The notes below the pieces were generated by a model. The model was not told where the DNA came from and did no database searches. It saw nothing but the letters and a program-made list of their open reading frames with translations. Shown piece by piece: positions 25,916 through 34,714 of a DNA stretch of 64,000 bases (its first letter is position 1; every line of letters begins with the position of its first letter). The stretch covers positions 434,001 through 498,000 of the forward strand of contig NZ_SWFP01000002.1 of NCBI RefSeq assembly GCF_005869225.1, given 5' to 3'. Both the position numbers and the translations under genes were made by a program. This DNA comes from Dyadobacter bucti (GTDB taxonomy: Bacteria > Bacteroidota > Bacteroidia > Cytophagales > Spirosomataceae).

Positions 25916-28900
25916 TTAAAATTTAAGGTTCAGGTTGAATCCCATGCTGCGGGTAACTGGCAAACCGGTTGCTTCCAGCCCGATGAGGTTATCGGAAGGA
26001 AAACCAAACTGGTCGGGATGGATGTTGGGCACCCATTTTTTCAGGACCGCAACGTTATTTGCAACCGCGCTCAGCCTTGCTCCTTTGATAAAAGGAACAC
26101 TGGAGGGTAAAAACCTGCTGAAATCATATCCGATCGTAATCTGCCGCAATTGCCACAGGCCTGCATTGTAAACAAACTGCTCGGCTATATTCTGCGACCT
26201 GACTGTTTCGTAGTAAGCCTGTACCACCGACTTGGTCTGGTTCACTTCGCCGTTCGGGTTTACACCGTCGCCGATCACGTAACCCACGTCCCTGCCCGGA
26301 AGCGTTTCTTTCATCAGGCCGTGGCGCCACGCATTGTGATTAGTACCGGATATCATCTTGTGCCCCAGCTTGAAATCAACCAGAAAGGATGCTGAAAGGT
26401 CTTTATAGGTGAAACTGTTGGTAATACCCCCTACCCATTTTGGCAATGCACTTCCGAACGAGATCTGCGTTGCAGTGCGGAGCGGGCGTCCGTTACCGGC
26501 GTCAAATACCTGCCTTCCTTCATCATCGCGGAGGTAACCGAAGCCGTAAAGCTGCCCCATGGACCTGCCCACAACCTGCCGCAGCTCTCCGGTAAAATCA
26601 CCCGTACCCACGGTGATCATGGCATCACTGACATCGCCGCCTAGATCAAGCACTTTGGTCACGTTGTAAGCGGCGTTAAAATTCAGGCTCCAGTTGAATT
26701 TGGTACCGCTGACCGGCGTCAGGTTGACCATCATTTCCAGCCCGCGGTTACGTCCTTTTCCCACATTGATAAGTTGGGTGAGATAACCCGATGCATCCGA
26801 CGTCTGCGCCTGAAGAATCTGGTCGGACGACAGTTTATCATAATAGGTAAAGTCAAGCCCCAGCAGGTTGTTGAATAGTTTCAGTTCCAGCCCGACCTCT
26901 TTTTCAGATACCCGCATCGGCCGTAAATTGGCATTGGGAACGGTGGATCCGCTGATCGTGGCGAGCGGCTGTGCTACACCGTTGGGATTGGGAAACTGCT
27001 GGGCATTGATGCCGTAAAACAGGTTGTTGGCGTAAGGCTGCACATCCGTGTCACTTCCCACCTCTGCATAAGCAACCCGCACTTTTCCGAAAGTGATCCA
27101 GGCCGGCAAAGTTTCTGCCAGTGCCTGAGAGAACACAAAGCTACCTGTAACGGAAGGATAGATAATACTTCTGTTAGCCGGAGAAAGCGTTGAAAACCAG
27201 TCGTTTCTGACAGTACCGTTCAGAAAAAGGTAATCTTTGAAGGAAACTTCCGCTGAACCGTAGACGGAGTTGACCTGTCTTTTTGAAAAATCATAGGTAG
27301 CATCGCGCTGCCTGCCGTTTCCGATAGTATAAAGGCCACGGGTATAAAAATCCTGGACAAATACATTGTGCCGGCTCAGCTTGCGGTACATCTGGTTCCC
27401 GCCGACATTGACATTCACTGCTATATCACCGAAGGTTTTGTTGGCCGCCACCAGAAAGTCAGCGTTCAGTTCTCTCACCGTCCTGGAATCCTGCACATAC
27501 TGCCCGTTCACAAACCCTGCCGGTGCGGCAGGCTGCCGCTGAGAACCTGTGGGAAGGTTGTATTCCTGCTCGCGCGAGTAAAAATCCTGGCCTATCCTGC
27601 CTTGTGCATACAACCAGCTGGTAAAATTATAACGTACCGAAAGATTTCCGAAAACCCGGTCCTTATCAATGTTCTCAAACCTTTTCAAAGCAAAATACGG
27701 GTTGGTACGATTTGTAAACCTTGACCACACATACTCGTTCCCATTCGCATCCGAAGCGTATTTTTCCAAAAGGTCCAGCGGCATGGAATTGGCCATATTA
27801 TAAATGCTCACAGGGCTGTAATCCTGCTCGGCAATGTTCGGCGGATTTTTGCGGTCCTCGTTGGAATAATTGATGTTCCCCGATACCGTCAGTTTTTTAG
27901 CCATCGTCTGGGTAAACCCGAGGTTAACCGTCTTGCGGTGGTAGCCCGAGCCGGGGAGAATAGTGCGGTTGTCGAGATTGGAAAGCGAGAGGCTGAAGCC
28001 ACCAAATTCACCTCCCGAAGAAAGGGTCAAAGTATTGGTAAATGTATTTCCTTTTTGATAATAATCTGTAATCTGGTTTCTTTGAGGAACATAAGGCACT
28101 TCCACACCGTCAAAAAGGATCTGGGTCATGCCCGGTGCAAATTTCTCGCCGAAGCTCCACTGGCCTGACGTAGGATTAGGTGTAGTAGGCCGGACACCGT
28201 TTTCGCCTTGCCCGTATTCATATTGATAGTCGGTGTAATCCAGCGGCGTTTCCGTCGTAAAATTCGAATTATATTCGATCCCGATGCCTACACCCTCGCC
28301 ACGAATTTTGGTCGTGATCATGATCACACCGTCCTTGGCCCGCGAACCGTACAAAGCCGAAGCAGCTGCGCCTTTCAGGACTGTCATGGATTCTATATTA
28401 TCCGGGTTGATGCTGCTTAACCCGTCGCCGCTGTCGGAAGTACGGTTGGAGCCCTTGTCGCCACCGTCACCCTTTGCACCAAAATTGGTATTGTCGATCG
28501 GAACTCCGTTGACGACGATCAGCGGGGAGTTATTACCTCCGAAAGATGACTGCCCCCGGATACGGATCTTGCTGGTACCGGCGGGCCCTGAGCCGAGTGA
28601 AGTAATGTTGACCCCGGCCATTTTGCCCTGTAAAGCGTTCATGAAATTGGCTGTCCGGTTGACTGTCATTTCTTCGGTAGCGACAGTTGCGGTGGCATAT
28701 CCGAGACTTTTGGCGGATTTTTTGATACCCAAAGCCGTCACCACTACCTCTTCCAGCGCCTTGCTTTCCGGTACCAATGATACGGTAATGTTTGACTGAT
28801 TCCCCGCGGCCACTTCCTTGGTCTGGTAACCCACAAAACTGAACAGCAGCGTTTCTTCACCGTCCAGCAATTCGATCTGAAAAGAGCCTTCAGAATTGGT

Positions 28901-29410
28901 CGTCGTGCCGCGCTGCGTGCCTTTTACGATCACATTGACGCCCGGAAGCCCCTGGCCTTTTTCGTCCGTCACCTTGCCGGAGAGGTTTCTTTTTGGTGAT
29001 ATAACATTGTTATTTCCCGGGAGCAGCAAACCGTTATCAGGGTTTTGCGGAGGAATTGCAGAAATAATGATTTTCCTGCCGGAAAGCTCATACTTTACTT
29101 TTAATGGCTTGAAAAGTTTCTCCAAAACCTCTTCCAGCGTGGAGTTCACCACCTGAATACTTACCTTTCTGGAACCTTCGATGACGTTGGAGCTGTATAC
29201 AAACTGGACATCCGTTTCTTTTTCGATGTGAGTCAATACCTTTTTGATCTCCCTGTTTTCCATTTGCACGGAAAGTCGGCGGTTCAGGTACTCCTGTGCT
29301 CTGCTGACATGGGCATAAGATACGCCCGCCATCATCAACATGACTAAACTTTGCGTTAATGAAAACCTCATAAGTTTCAGCCAGAATTGTCTGGTAACGT
29401 GTTTTTTCAT
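25916..29410 (-). CDS. SusC/RagA TonB-dependent transporter with STN signalling domain
   Basis: This 1164-residue outer-membrane protein has a signal peptide (residues 13-35), then an STN secretin/TonB N-terminal domain (about 45-115; LSVQMENREIKKVLTHIEKE), a carboxypeptidase-regulatory-like beta-sandwich (about 143-222, GKVTDEKGQGLPGVNVIVKG), a TonB-box-like LEEVVVTALG, a plug and a 22-strand barrel ending in Phe. The STN domain normally contacts the FecR anti-sigma protein, so ligand uptake can induce the locus. An ECF sigma and FecR lie upstream and SusD 11 bp downstream. A hairpin sits in the 175-bp leader before the start. Confidence 0.95.
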   Translation of the reverse strand: MKKHVTRQFWLKLMRFSLTQSLVMLMMAGVSYAHVSRAQEYLNRRLSVQMENREIKKVLTHIEKETDVQFVYSSNVIEGSRKVSIQVVNSTLEEVLEKLFKPLKVKYELSGRKIIISAIPPQNPDNGLLLPGNNNVISPKRNLSGKVTDEKGQGLPGVNVIVKGTQRGTTTNSEGSFQIELLDGEETLLFSFVGYQTKEVAAGNQSNITVSLVPESKALEEVVVTALGIKKSAKSLGYATATVATEEMTVNRTANFMNALQGKMAGVNITSLGSGPAGTSKIRIRGQSSFGGNNSPLIVVNGVPIDNTNFGAKGDGGDKGSNRTSDSGDGLSSINPDNIESMTVLKGAAASALYGSRAKDGVIMITTKIRGEGVGIGIEYNSNFTTETPLDYTDYQYEYGQGENGVRPTTPNPTSGQWSFGEKFAPGMTQILFDGVEVPYVPQRNQITDYYQKGNTFTNTLTLSSGGEFGGFSLSLSNLDNRTILPGSGYHRKTVNLGFTQTMAKKLTVSGNINYSNEDRKNPPNIAEQDYSPVSIYNMANSMPLDLLEKYASDANGNEYVWSRFTNRTNPYFALKRFENIDKDRVFGNLSVRYNFTSWLYAQGRIGQDFYSREQEYNLPTGSQRQPAAPAGFVNGQYVQDSRTVRELNADFLVAANKTFGDIAVNVNVGGNQMYRKLSRHNVFVQDFYTRGLYTIGNGRQRDATYDFSKRQVNSVYGSAEVSFKDYLFLNGTVRNDWFSTLSPANRSIIYPSVTGSFVFSQALAETLPAWITFGKVRVAYAEVGSDTDVQPYANNLFYGINAQQFPNPNGVAQPLATISGSTVPNANLRPMRVSEKEVGLELKLFNNLLGLDFTYYDKLSSDQILQAQTSDASGYLTQLINVGKGRNRGLEMMVNLTPVSGTKFNWSLNFNAAYNVTKVLDLGGDVSDAMITVGTGDFTGELRQVVGRSMGQLYGFGYLRDDEGRQVFDAGNGRPLRTATQISFGSALPKWVGGITNSFTYKDLSASFLVDFKLGHKMISGTNHNAWRHGLMKETLPGRDVGYVIGDGVNPNGEVNQTKSVVQAYYETVRSQNIAEQFVYNAGLWQLRQITIGYDFSRFLPSSVPFIKGARLSAVANNVAVLKKWVPNIHPDQFGFPSDNLIGLEATGLPVTRSMGFNLNLKF

Positions 29411-29504
29411 AAATTTGATTTGGGTTAATAGTTCTTTTTAAACGGGAACTTTTGATACTGAGCTGTTACTTTGGCGAGTGGAAACTCAGTGGGTCAACCT
29501 GGCT

Positions 29505-29525
29505 GGCAGTGGTTTGACCACTGCC
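29505..29525 (-). promoter_or_regulatory. Leader hairpin between FecR and SusC genes
   Basis: GGCAGTGG (29505-29512) pairs perfectly with CCACTGCC (29518-29525). It lies 95 nt upstream of the SusC start. No minus-strand T-run follows, so it is not an intrinsic terminator in that direction. Hairpins occupy the same position in the other two FecR-SusC gaps (51129-51153 and 63892-63920). The function is unknown. Confidence 0.6.
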
Positions 29526-29585
29526 TTTCTTACTGCATTACTATCTAAATTCATCGGGGATTTCCCTCCGGATATTCGTTTTTTC

Positions 29586-30695
29586 CTAGCGGCAACCTTT
29601 TCCGCTGAGCACAATTTGCCCGTCTACAATCTCATAACTGGCTGCTACTGCTTTGCAAAGGACATCCAGCTTTTCGTACAGACTTTCGTTGGAGAGGGTC
29701 GCTGTGATTTTGCAGGACTGAAAATTCTCGAAGTCGAACTGCACCGGTATGCCATAGGTCTTTTCAAGCTCTCCCAGAATCTCAGGGAGTGGCACCTCCT
29801 CGTATTTGAATACATCCAGAGGTTTTTCCTTGATCAGTTTCAGCGGGTTAGCCACTACTGTCTTGGATAGTTGGTTAATACTTTTCTCAAAAACTGCTTC
29901 TTGATTTGCCGTGATTATCAATCCGTTAACTTCCTTTTTATTAGGGACTTGTTCGGGTTTGGCAACATAAACCGATACTTTTCCTGTTTGTACCTGCACC
30001 GTTATTTTCTTGTCCAGATCAAATGCCCTGATCACAAAACGGGTTCCCAATACCCTCGTCACCACCTCCCCGGTGTACACCATAAAAGGCTGCCCCTGCC
30101 GCTTTACCGAAAAACTGGCCTCCCCTACCAGGTATACAACCCGTGCGCTATCGCTGAACTGGGCTGGGTAGCTCAGGCGGCTTTTCGGATTAAGGATCAC
30201 CTCCGAACTGTCGACCAGAAGTATCCTCAACGGTTTTTCGGTATCATTGCTCGTTAACACCATATTGGGACCGACCTTATTTTCTGCCGCCACGCCTGGA
30301 CTAATTTCATTTGGCGCGTGCAGATACCAGTTGACCCCCACCGCTACCAGCACCATAGCTGCTGCCGAAAGCCCCCATCGCAGTATGTTATACCAGTAAA
30401 GCTTTTTTTCCAATTGGTGTTTTTCCTCAATGATTTCAGCCTGCGAATGTCCAGTCGTGGCCCGTTCAATAAACAGTTCCACTTCGGAGCGGATCTCCTT
30501 TTCCGTAATCCGCTCCGGATTGACATGTGCCGCCCTGATTAGGTGCTCTGCCTGCCGCAGCATATCTTTTTTTTCGGGATATAGTTCTGTGAAAGCCATC
30601 CAGAATGTTTCACGACTCTTATGCCCCTGCACCCAGTCGCGAAAGTCCTCATCCTGAATAAAATCCACCATGGTATACGATTCGTAATTCTTCAT
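29586..30695 (-). CDS. FecR-family anti-sigma factor/signal transducer
   Basis: The start is taken at the ATG (30695); the longer frame begins with TTG two codons earlier. The 369-residue protein has a cytoplasmic N-terminal helical region, one membrane helix (about 106-124, GLSAAAMVLVAVGVNWYL), a periplasmic FecR domain (about 165-260; VYLVGEASFSV, GEVVTRVLGTRFVI) and a C-terminal DUF4974 domain (about 290-360) that matches the STN fold. It should hold the adjacent ECF sigma inactive until the STN domain of SusC signals. It is 75 bp after the sigma gene and 175 bp before SusC. The C-terminal LSGKGCR resembles the partial FecR at the window's right end. Confidence 0.93.
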   Translation of the reverse strand: MKNYESYTMVDFIQDEDFRDWVQGHKSRETFWMAFTELYPEKKDMLRQAEHLIRAAHVNPERITEKEIRSEVELFIERATTGHSQAEIIEEKHQLEKKLYWYNILRWGLSAAAMVLVAVGVNWYLHAPNEISPGVAAENKVGPNMVLTSNDTEKPLRILLVDSSEVILNPKSRLSYPAQFSDSARVVYLVGEASFSVKRQGQPFMVYTGEVVTRVLGTRFVIRAFDLDKKITVQVQTGKVSVYVAKPEQVPNKKEVNGLIITANQEAVFEKSINQLSKTVVANPLKLIKEKPLDVFKYEEVPLPEILGELEKTYGIPVQFDFENFQSCKITATLSNESLYEKLDVLCKAVAASYEIVDGQIVLSGKGCR

Positions 30696-30770
30696 GTGCA
30701 AGGCTTTTCGGTTCTGATGTTCAATGTCACGGTATACACTATATGTAAGCCGCTTTCACGGCAACCAGGG

Positions 30771-31340
30771 CTACCTGGATTGGATATCATAATGCTTGCG
30801 CAGGCTCCCCAGGGATTTCTGGAGTAAATTATACACCGACTGACGGCTGAGGTACATGACTTCCGCGATCTGCTCGAAGCTCAGGCTCTGGTAAAAACGC
30901 AGGTAGATCAGTTCCTTTTGCCTGTCCGACAAATGGTTGAGTACCCCCTCCAGTTTCCTGATCTGGTAAATTTCATGTTCTTCTTCAATCAGCCGCAGAT
31001 CAGCCGCGAACTCCACCGAGAACGAATACTCGTCGGTCAGTATCGACTGGTGGGTCACATGCTTTTTGGAAAGTTCTCTGAGAATCCGGGTTTTAAGCAT
31101 GACCAGCAAATACGAACGAACATTTTCAACTGAATTGGCTGAGTCCTGAGCCTTCCATAACTGAACAAACATGTCCTGGATACAGTCCTTGATGAATTCC
31201 CTTTCTCCATGCAACCGCAGACCCCAGTGAAACAGATCCGAATAATAACTCTGCATGATATTGGCGAGGGCATACATGTCGCCAGATTGATAATCCTGCC
31301 AGAGTTTCCGTGATTCTTCTGAGGTTAGCCGTGCTTTCAT
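30771..31340 (-). CDS. ECF-type RNA polymerase sigma factor of the aldarate SusC/SusD locus
   Basis: This 189-residue protein has sigma region 2 (FIKDCIQDMFVQLWKAQD, about 53-72) and region 4 with a helix-turn-helix (LSFEQIAEVMYLSRQSVYNLLQKSL, about 153-178). Paired with the following FecR and STN-bearing SusC, it is the FecI-like activator of this locus. It lacks the hydrophobic tail seen on the other two sigma proteins here. The upstream 160 bp are AT-rich, and no full promoter was recognised. Confidence 0.94.
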   Translation of the reverse strand: MKARLTSEESRKLWQDYQSGDMYALANIMQSYYSDLFHWGLRLHGEREFIKDCIQDMFVQLWKAQDSANSVENVRSYLLVMLKTRILRELSKKHVTHQSILTDEYSFSVEFAADLRLIEEEHEIYQIRKLEGVLNHLSDRQKELIYLRFYQSLSFEQIAEVMYLSRQSVYNLLQKSLGSLRKHYDIQSR

Positions 31341-31503
31341 ATTCGCATTTACTTACACTTTTTTAGATGAGCCATTTTTTTTCGCGATATACCCTATTAT
31401 TTTCATCTTTTTTATAAAAATAATACCTTAAATGTGAAAAATTCTGTTCGTAAGACACGATTACTATATCTTGCGATCTGGTGTTACTTTCAATGTTCGC
31501 AAA

Positions 31504-32907
31504 ATGACTTCATCCAGACTCCTGTCATCGCTTTTGTTTTTGCTGATTTTTTCAAACTCATTTTCCCAAAATCTGCCAGTTCTCACAACGGATAGTCTTG
31601 TCTGGCATGTTTTCGAAAATGGTGTCCGGACAAATGTATGGTCCATCGCACCGGAAGCCCGACCAGACGTGCTCGAAACGTATATCAAAGGGGAGAGCAA
31701 GACTGTTACTTTTAAAAATGGAAGTGACTCGATCAGTTTTGACGTAAAACCCGGCAATACCTATTCTTTTGTTTTTCTGGTCAATAATAAAGACAGCGCT
31801 TTTACGGAGATCAGAGGTATAAAGGAAGTACCGAGGGCCCGTTTCTCAAGTGAATATATCGCGACGCACACAGGGAAGACTTTTGTGGAAATTCCGGAAG
31901 TATACGAATTGATGAACATCGTTTTTGCCTTAACGGACAAAGGGAAAACCGATCGCGGAATGATTCACAAGGACACGCCCTACTACACCGAACTCATGGA
32001 ATGGTTTGCCCCTTATGGAAATGAACCCATCGTAAAGAATGTTAACGCTGCGCTGGTGGAATCCGGAGGCACTTACAGTGCGTTAAAAATGGACGCTTAT
32101 GCTTTTGAGTTCTCAGATCAGGGACAGGTTGTGCAGAGCCACGTTTATGACAGGATCGGAAACAGCCCGGCCAACCACCTGAGACCTTATATCAATGATC
32201 TTCAGGCTTTCGCCCACAAATCTAAATTCCAGGATTTTTATAAAAAACACCAGGATTATTATCAGAAACTCATCGTGGCTTTCCGCGATTCCGTTGGCAT
32301 ACCGGATATGCAAAAATGGCTGAATACCAACTTCCCGACCACCCGATACGACTCTTTCAAGATCATTTTTTCTCCGCTGGTGGGGAATAACCAATCAGCC
32401 AACTGGTTTTCGGACAATGGATTCCGGGAGGCGCAGGCGCATGTCAACTTTCCCTTCCGTGACAAAAACAAGCCTGGTAAATGGTCGGAAAAAGCAATGC
32501 TTGTAACGGATGGAAACCTGGTTTTTACCGAGCTGAACCATAGTTTTATCAATCCGGAAGGAGAAAAGCCGCAGTACAAAAACGCGATAGAAAAAGCATT
32601 CAGTAACCTCGATACCTGGAATGAAAAAGGCAAGCCTGCTGCAATGGGCTACAATGATGCATATTCCTCTTTTCACGAGCACCTCAACTGGGGTTTGGTA
32701 AGCCTGCGTTATACCGACTTCGCTCCGAAAAACGAGCAGGCGGCACTCATTTCGTCTATAGAAAAAGTGTTAGTCGAGTACCGCGGCTTTAAAAAGTTCG
32801 GAACATTCAACCAGTTTCTTGTCGGTTTGTACAAAAAACGAAAACCTGGTCAGACCGTAGCAGACCTGTATCCGGCGATCGTGCAATGGTTCGTGGATAA
32901 CCGATAG
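31504..32907 (+). CDS. Exported DUF4932-like protein, possible degenerate metalloprotease
   Basis: The start is placed at the internal ATG (31504) because it begins a proper signal peptide (MTSSRLLSSLLFLLIFSNSFSQ). The 467-residue protein resembles Bacteroidota DUF4932 proteins. A TELNHSFINPEG motif at about residue 342 sits where related proteins, as I recall, have an HE-x-x-H-like zinc motif; here the first His is Thr, so catalysis is uncertain. A propeptide-like beta region (45-110) and a long helical region follow the signal. It is divergent from the ECF sigma gene and followed by the Rpn-type gene on the same strand. The function is unknown. Confidence 0.7.
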   Translation: MTSSRLLSSLLFLLIFSNSFSQNLPVLTTDSLVWHVFENGVRTNVWSIAPEARPDVLETYIKGESKTVTFKNGSDSISFDVKPGNTYSFVFLVNNKDSAFTEIRGIKEVPRARFSSEYIATHTGKTFVEIPEVYELMNIVFALTDKGKTDRGMIHKDTPYYTELMEWFAPYGNEPIVKNVNAALVESGGTYSALKMDAYAFEFSDQGQVVQSHVYDRIGNSPANHLRPYINDLQAFAHKSKFQDFYKKHQDYYQKLIVAFRDSVGIPDMQKWLNTNFPTTRYDSFKIIFSPLVGNNQSANWFSDNGFREAQAHVNFPFRDKNKPGKWSEKAMLVTDGNLVFTELNHSFINPEGEKPQYKNAIEKAFSNLDTWNEKGKPAAMGYNDAYSSFHEHLNWGLVSLRYTDFAPKNEQAALISSIEKVLVEYRGFKKFGTFNQFLVGLYKKRKPGQTVADLYPAIVQWFVDNR

Positions 32908-32948
32908 CTGCCGTTCGCTCATTGCGCTGACTCCGGAGTGCCCGGCAG

Positions 32949-32966
32949 AAGTACGAATCCGTACTT
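32949..32966 (+). promoter_or_regulatory. Hairpin just upstream of the Rpn-type gene
   Basis: The perfect 7-bp stem AAGTACG-aatc-CGTACTT is followed by TTAT, ending 7 nt before the ATG at 32974. It could be a weak terminator for the preceding gene or a structure that occludes translation of the nuclease. It overlaps the optional GTG-start extension (32938). Confidence 0.5.
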
Positions 32967-32973
32967 TTATCCG

Positions 32974-33885
32974 ATGCGAAAAAAAGATGACGTATTGCTA
33001 AAAAGTGCTTTTGAAGAATCGTTTGCGGACCTGTTGAGGTTCTTTTTTCACGATGCCGACAATCTGTTCGAAATGGATCGCGGCTTCGAATTTATGGACA
33101 AAGAACTGGTGGAGCTTTTTCCGGAACTTCATAAAAAAGGAGGAAACCGGGTTGCTGATATGCTGGTCAAAATACATTCCAAAGACGGCAGTCAAAAATG
33201 GATGCTGATACATATCGAGATACAATCTCAGCCCGATCCCGGTTTCAGCAAACGAATGTTCCAGTATTTTTATCGGATCTACGACCGGTATGAAGTTCCG
33301 ATCAGCGCACTTGCCATTTTTACCGGGATTAAAAGGCCCCAGGAGAATTCAGCTTTTAGCTATCATTGCCTGGGTACAAAAGTTCAATATGAATACAATG
33401 TCCATCACATTCTTGATTATTCCGAAGAACGCCTGCTGGCGATGAACAATTTGTTTGCGCTCGTCGTCCTGGCTGCGCAGAAAGCACTTTTTTTTGGTAA
33501 AATCCCCGAGCAGGAACTTGCCGAGCAAAGACTTGGTATTGCCCGCGCACTGATTGAAAGCAACCGGTATGACAATGAAAAAATCAAGCATTTCCTCTTC
33601 TTTCTGAAGCGGTTCATCTACATTGAAAATCACGAGATAAATAATAACTTTGATAGGCAAACCAGTTTATTAACCGAAAATCAGAAAGCTATGGGTATCA
33701 TGGAAACGATTTATATGCTGACGCGTGAGGAAGGGGTTGAAGAAGGGGAAGAAAAAAAGTCGATTGAAGTAGTGAAGAACCTTTTACAATCAACCGACTT
33801 TGACTTGAAACGCATCGCGGCAATTGCTGGCGTTTCCAAAAAATTTGTATTAAAGGTAAAAGCGGGAAATTCTCCTAAGCTTTAA
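32974..33885 (+). CDS. Rpn-family PD-(D/E)XK nuclease/putative transposase
   Basis: The ATG at 32974 is preferred over a GTG twelve codons earlier because MRKKDDVLLKSAFEESF is the usual start of this family as I know it. The 303-residue protein has a nuclease core with RVADMLVKI (Asp) and LIHIEIQSQ (Glu-x-Gln) at about residues 62-95, matching a PD-(D/E)XK active site. The C-terminus has an acidic EGVEEGEEKK linker and a helix-turn-helix-like end (FDLKRIAAIAGVSKKFVLKV). Rpn proteins promote recombination in E. coli and some act in phage defence. No flanking inverted repeats or insertion-sequence boundaries were found, so it appears as a stand-alone gene. Confidence 0.78.
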   Translation: MRKKDDVLLKSAFEESFADLLRFFFHDADNLFEMDRGFEFMDKELVELFPELHKKGGNRVADMLVKIHSKDGSQKWMLIHIEIQSQPDPGFSKRMFQYFYRIYDRYEVPISALAIFTGIKRPQENSAFSYHCLGTKVQYEYNVHHILDYSEERLLAMNNLFALVVLAAQKALFFGKIPEQELAEQRLGIARALIESNRYDNEKIKHFLFFLKRFIYIENHEINNNFDRQTSLLTENQKAMGIMETIYMLTREEGVEEGEEKKSIEVVKNLLQSTDFDLKRIAAIAGVSKKFVLKVKAGNSPKL

Positions 33886-33904
33886 TAATCCAGTCCTACC
33901 AACT

Positions 33905-34714
33905 TCAAGACAGATACCTTTTTTTCAAAAGATCCAGCATAAATACATTTACATCCCACTGATTGGCCAGTGGCGTTTGGGTGTAAGGCATGACAGGCAT
34001 ATATAAAGCCGGCCCGAACTCTGTGGTAATCGTCATGGTCCTGCCCGCTTTCCGGTGACTTTCAGCCACCCGATCCCACCAGTTCAAATGTGTTTCCAGT
34101 ATTTCAGTCCATTCCGGAGCGCGGGGATCGTTGATCTGCGGGCCTTCCTGAAACCCCACCCTGCTATGGATGTGGTGTGCCCGCGAAATTGCCAGTTCTA
34201 CCGCCTCCTGCTGGTCTTCCAGCAGCGATTCATGCACATTGCACCAATGCGAAATATCCAGACAAATCCGCAGATCCGGTAGTTTTACAAGATAATCCTG
34301 CGTTACATGGGCCGCATAAAGACTTTTGTTCCGGTGCGTTTCGTGGATAATCTCAATTCCCGATTCTTCCGAAAGCTTCGCTGCCAGATCAAAAAGGCGT
34401 TTATTCTGTTCAAATGTGTAGTAGTCTTTTCCGGTCTGGCAATTGATAAGTACCGGCTTTGCGGAAATGAGGTTGCGGAGGTACTTTTCATAATTTTCTG
34501 CATGCAGTTCCAGATCTTTTTCCAGCGACTGCCAATACTGCCCGATGATTTCCAGCCCGTGTTTTTCCACGGTTTTAAGAATTTCCTCTTTTTCCTTTTC
34601 ATCAAAAGGCAGCGCGAGTTCCACACCGTTGTAACCCGCTGATTTTACATTTTCACAAAAAGTATCAAATGGAAGGGTATTGCCCCACTGGGGGGCATAA
34701 AATTTAACGTTCAT
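33905..34714 (-). CDS. Xylose-isomerase-like TIM-barrel protein (sugar isomerase/epimerase), cytoplasmic
   Basis: This 269-residue AP-endonuclease/xylose-isomerase-fold protein has no signal peptide. Likely metal ligands lie in IEIIHETHRN (Glu), LRICLDISHWCNVHES (Asp, His), HIHSRVGFQ (His) and ITTEFGP (Glu). The start codon overlaps the stop of the preceding exported paralogue (TAATG), so the two are translationally coupled. Such pairs often process keto-sugars or sugar acids. The substrate is unknown. Confidence 0.82.
   Translation of the reverse strand: MNVKFYAPQWGNTLPFDTFCENVKSAGYNGVELALPFDEKEKEEILKTVEKHGLEIIGQYWQSLEKDLELHAENYEKYLRNLISAKPVLINCQTGKDYYTFEQNKRLFDLAAKLSEESGIEIIHETHRNKSLYAAHVTQDYLVKLPDLRICLDISHWCNVHESLLEDQQEAVELAISRAHHIHSRVGFQEGPQINDPRAPEWTEILETHLNWWDRVAESHRKAGRTMTITTEFGPALYMPVMPYTQTPLANQWDVNVFMLDLLKKRYLS

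Noticed and set aside
32974..33885. Rpn-type gene as part of a complete insertion sequence
   Set aside because: No terminal inverted repeats or target duplications were found around it, and the neighbours are intact.
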